Assembly: GCA_944390775.1 (NCBI GenBank)
Contig: CALXQQ010000022.1
Location: 1 to 38,757, forward strand
DNA length: 38,757 nucleotides
Source: an uncultured Alphaproteobacteria bacterium
GTDB taxonomy: Bacteria > Pseudomonadota > Alphaproteobacteria > UBA3830
Direction of reading: 5' to 3'
In this document: one piece after another, positions 35,866 to 38,757 of the stretch
Layout: each line of letters opens with the position of its first letter
How positions within the stretch are numbered: position 1 is the first letter of the stretch
The notes under the pieces: model-generated
What the model saw: only the letters and a program-made list of their open reading frames with translations
Told to the model about the DNA's origin: nothing
The model's database searches: none
Program-made: the position numbers and the translations under genes

Positions 35866-36230
35866 TGATCAAAAGTCTTGAAAATGAGATTTGGTTGTAA
35901 TGTCTGCTACAACAGCAGCATCAACTTTTTGAGCATTTATTTTGATTGGCATTATGTGAATATTTGTCAAGCTATTTAAAGGTTTGAGAGATTATTGGTA
36001 TGAGTAGTAACCCATTAAAAATGATGGTAAATTATTCTTAATAAGGTTTACAAATTTTGATCGATGCTGCGGAGATGTAAATTCTGCGATTTCCAAAAAA
36101 TCAGCAGAAATGTTAATACAAAAAAGAAAAAACATATACAGCAAGCAGAGTTTATAACAATTCTAAAAGGGGAATCCTTGGTTTTTTAAAATATATATCA
36201 GACATATTTATTATTTTGCAAGCAGAAAAA
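35866..36230 (+). pseudogene. Decayed IS5-type transposase (copy D, divergent)
   Basis: Broken plus-strand frames match the transposase of the right-end elements. S-L-x-N-E-I corresponds to T-L-A-D-G-I, NICQAI-stop-RFERLL to NICRHIQRLEPML, and ILIDAAEM-stop-ILRFPKNQQK to ILIDSTEIQIQRPKKNQRQ. Many stops and frameshifts are present. It is more diverged than copies A-C and is probably a related but distinct element. Confidence 0.6.
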
Positions 36231-36870
36231 CAAAAATTTCCAAAAACACTACAGTTTTACTTGCTGTTCGCTTGGATTACCATACAATCATGTATAACAT
36301 TCATCTCTTTTGTAAATATATAAACGATATCCGTTTCGCAATGTGGTTATTGTTTTTGTTTGCTTTCTTTTAGGTGGAAGATGGCATATACTATGTGGTT
36401 GCTTGTCTGTAGGTATTCTGCTTTTCTGGATATCATCTTTGAGATTATTTCAAATTGTAGGATGATTGGTATTTGCTTTAAATGAATTGTGTCGACATAT
36501 TTTATGGTAAAATTGGGTAACATGTTGATATATATATTGGTTATTCAGAAGGTCTAGTTTGTTGAGTTTGTGTATTGCGTATAAAATATGTTACAAGCAA
36601 AGAATGTAATTGATAGACAAGCTAAAGAGTAAAAGTAAATGTTTTGTTGAGAGGTATCTTGATAAACGCGATGAGTATTGAGCTTAATGAAATGATAAAA
36701 TAGGCAAATGTTGATAGGGAGAAGACTATCTGTTTTGTCTGTATTTTTTTTTGTGCTAATCAAACTTGGTGAGATGTGCTTGAAAGAAAGATTTGTCTTG
36801 GGAGATAGGGGCGTCACTATTTGTGGTTATAGTGTTTTTCTAATTTTGATGGTATATATTTTACATTTGT

Positions 36871-36886
36871 TGTTTCACGTGAAACA
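36871..36886. promoter_or_regulatory. parS centromere-like site
   Basis: The 16-base palindrome TGTTTCACGTGAAACA is an exact match to the widely conserved parS consensus bound by ParB. It lies in non-coding, decayed DNA. parS sites cluster around the chromosomal origin in most bacteria. Confidence 0.85.
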
Positions 36887-37028
36887 GGTTAAGAGATATT
36901 CATATGTTGGCAAAAGTGCTCAGGCTCGTTATATGTAGAGTAGGGTGTGAGAAGATAGTTTGTTTGGGGTGTTAATTTTGTTGTATTAACTTTAGTGTTT
37001 GTTAAATATATGTGGAAAATAGTAAACT

Positions 37029-37730
37029 TATTGCGAAAGAAGTGAGAAGATAGCAAAATTTCGATAAATTGTGTAATAAAAGTAAAGTTTTTTATAAGGT
37101 TGACAGATGTAACGTTGGAGTAATTTCACGAAATTGTTATCAAAGTGAGACTGCAATAGGAAAAGTTTCAAAAGAAAAAGGAAGTTTTTTAGGAGGGGCT
37201 TCCAAGATAAAAACCTTGGAAAATGAGATTTTATTATTTCTATTTTTTATCGATTTTATGAAAGTTTTCATTTTTTTTTGAGGAGAGCTGTTTGACCTCG
37301 ATGACTAAAACATTTGTCGATACATTCAATGTCTCGAACAGATGCTGGCAAATATCATAAAGATCATCAAAAACATATGGTTAAGTTATTATGATCTTGA
37401 GGTAATTTTGGCAAATGTTATGGATTTTTAGGTTCAGAGACCTAAGAAAAATCAGAAGAAATTTTAATAAGAAAAGAGAAAATATATAATAAATATTTTG
37501 AATTTATGACGATTTAATTGGCAAAATCTAAACATTTCAAATGCTATAGTAGCAGAACACATGATTTTAAAATTCGAAAAATGTCATATCATAAACTGTA
37601 TCCAACAACGCTTTTGCTGTACAAACGACGACGAAAAGTCTCTCTTTCGTCTGAATGAATCTCTTACTATCACGCCCTTGTATCGAAACAAATGATCGTT
37701 GAACATGCATTCTCTTAACTCAATAAACAT
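37029..37730 (+). pseudogene. Decayed IS5-type element, copy C
   Basis: Left end TTGCGAAAG...TAGCAAA (about 37031-37056) is followed by a degenerate transposase. Fragments LCNKSKVFYKVDRC and SKIKTLENEILL, and DNA matches to copy A through the first catalytic Asp region, the THDFKI segment and VEHV-F, are all visible but broken by stops and indels. The start-codon region is deleted (about 45 bases relative to copy B). Homology breaks off at about 37730, exactly where the inverted-repeat end of copy A begins. Confidence 0.8.
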
Positions 37731-38363
37731 CTTGCGAAAGTCTATGGTTAGCAAACACGAACAGCGATTGGTCTATGCGGTTAATTGTTATGAAAACCGC
37801 AAGTTATAAATTCCGGTGATTACATTGAACCTCATGTGCAGTTTTTTGCGGAAATTTCGGTAGATAGAGCCCAAAATTTTGAATTTTTTGAGATGGGAAA
37901 ATACATGTTCGACACTTACTCGTTTCGATGCAAGTGTGTGATTATGCTCCTTTTGTTCCGCTGTTAAAGGACTTTTTCGCCGTCGTTTGTGCGGCAGAAG
38001 CGTTTTCGGATGCTGTTTTTGCAAACCCTGATATCCAGAATCTGCCAGAACTTGAACATCTTTCGGGATATGATCGGACATTTTTCGAATTTTAAAATCA
38101 TGTGTTCGACCACTATAACATTTTGAAATATTTAGGATTTTTCCATTTGTATTGGTCATGATTTCGAATTTCATCATATGACGTTTCTTCTTCCCAGAAT
38201 AAAATTGTCTCTGATTTTTCTTGGGCCTCTGAATCTGAATTTCCGTTGAGTCTATCAAAATCCTCTCAAGATCAGACTGGCTCAACTCTCTGTTTTTGCT
38301 GATCTTAATAACATCTGCCAGCATCGGTTCGAGGCGTTGAATGTGTCGACAAATATTAAACCT
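37731..38363 (-). pseudogene. IS5-type transposase, copy A, 5'-truncated, interrupts copy C
   Basis: The coding part runs from about 38360 to the stop at 37788 on the minus strand. It gives the complete C-terminal two-thirds of a DDE_Tnp_4-type transposase. The three catalytic residues lie in ILIDSTEI, LADSGYQG and SVEHVFSHLK. The element end TTGCGAAAGT...TAGCAAA at 37732-37754 is oriented inward. The N-terminal part is missing. At 38364 the sequence changes abruptly to the left end of copy B in opposite orientation. The open frame upstream of about 38360 is antisense to copy B and is not transposase. Confidence 0.85.
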
Positions 38364-38757
38364 CTTGCGAAAGTAGAGAGGGGATAGCAAAAGAGTGAGA
38401 AAAGTGCGAAACTCAACAAAAAATAAATAAAAATGATGAGTTTCGATAAATTGTGTAATCAAAGTAAGTTTTTTGCAAAGTTGACGGGGATAAAGTTGGA
38501 GCAATTTTACGAAATTGTTCGCAAAGTGCATCCGCAATGGGAAAAATTTCAGAAGAAAAAGAAGGTTTCAGGTAGGCCCTCCAAGATAAAAACCTTGGCG
38601 GACGGGATTTTGTTGGTATCGATTTACTATCGATTTTATGTGAGCTTTCAATTTTTGGGGATGCTGTTTGACCTCGATGAATCAAACATTTGTCGACACA
38701 TTCAACGCCTCGAACCGATGCTGGCAGATGTCATTAAGATCAGCAAAAACAGAGAGT
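38364..38757 (+). mobile_element. IS5-type insertion sequence, copy B, left end (runs off window)
   Basis: The left end CTTGCGAAAGT...GATAGCAAA (38364-38391) is followed by a transposase frame starting at ATG 38433 or 38436. It stays open to the window edge (107 codons or more). It encodes an HTH_Tnp_4-like N-terminus (MSFDKLCNQSKFF, GRPSKIKTLADGILL, FLGMLFDLDESNICRHIQRL). The last 70 bases are almost identical to the same part of copy A, in inverted orientation, so the copies are recent relatives. This copy looks intact as far as visible. Confidence 0.85.

Larger units (their letters stand above)
34881..37028. other. Decayed, gene-poor AT-rich region
   Basis: Across about 2.1 kb I see no intact gene with a credible start and family. 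Recognisable remnants are a transposase fragment on the minus strand (about 35280-35520), an IS5-type transposase relic on the plus strand (about 35866-36230) and a parS site (36871-36886). A 76-codon plus-strand frame (36708-36938) with two hydrophobic segments spans parS, but it has a poor ribosome site and no recognised family. The base composition is more AT-rich than to the left, as expected for unselected DNA. Confidence 0.7.

Noticed and set aside
36554-36817. Minus-strand 87-codon frame in the decayed region
   Set aside because: No convincing ribosome site or family. Its composition fits random AT-rich DNA.
38361-38537. Upstream part of the long minus-strand frame 37788-38537
   Set aside because: It is antisense to the left end of IS copy B. 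Transposase similarity begins only at about 38360.
38413-38685. Minus-strand 90-codon frame
   Set aside because: It lies antisense to the transposase of copy B and has no recognisable similarity.

Overview
The window looks like chromosomal DNA of an AT-rich alphaproteobacterium with a reduced, host-associated lifestyle (Rickettsiales or Holosporales type). The evidence is the short proline-tRNA ligase without an insertion domain, AddAB instead of RecBCD, CtrA-like TTAA-N7-TTAA boxes, a single LolC/E-type permease, a ProP-like symporter, a BspA-type leucine-rich-repeat surface protein, tightly overlapping genes and decaying insertion sequences. The exact genus cannot be read from the sequence.

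Layout. 1-1620 (+): the end of an unrecognised protein, then a secreted leucine-rich-repeat protein with a consensus sigma-70 promoter. 1617-10388 (-): a compact six-gene operon proS-lolC-lolD-dnaE-yqaA-like-pepP. 10528-13364 (-): pntAB-pntB-potG, with no pntAA. 13509-13910 (+): rplS with a terminator. 13984-17520 (-): a beta-barrel protein, gmk, an M48 peptidase with C-terminal repeats, and a TadE-like pseudopilin whose start is put out of frame by an 11-base G tract. 17634-19529 (+): a GT-C type membrane glycosyltransferase. 19526-23445 (-): dnaK-dnaJ-OGG-type DNA glycosylase. 23825-25126 (+): a porin-like protein and a bidirectional terminator. 25161-26477 (-): a metabolite:H+ symporter, divergent from the most striking gene.

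That gene (26654-28879, +) encodes one 741-residue polypeptide that joins a tRNA-dependent cyclodipeptide synthase (AlbC-like, catalytic Ser/Tyr/Glu all present) to a PAS domain, a histidine-kinase core and a divergent receiver domain. An enzyme that makes a diffusible cyclic dipeptide from aminoacyl-tRNAs is therefore built into a sensor kinase. A self-contained signal-making and signal-sensing protein is the obvious hypothesis. The divergent transporter shares its promoter region.

Next come two tandem proline tRNAs, one with the rare bacterial anticodon AGG. They are followed by a 240-base AT-rich gap with CtrA-like and DnaA-like boxes, and then by addB-addA (-). From about 34.9 kb to the end the DNA is a gene graveyard: relics of at least two transposase families, a perfect parS centromere site at 36871-36886, and three copies of one IS5-type element inserted one inside another, the last running off the window. 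parS, the boxes, and the strong minus-strand bias of genes to the left together suggest that the right part of the window lies near the replication origin.
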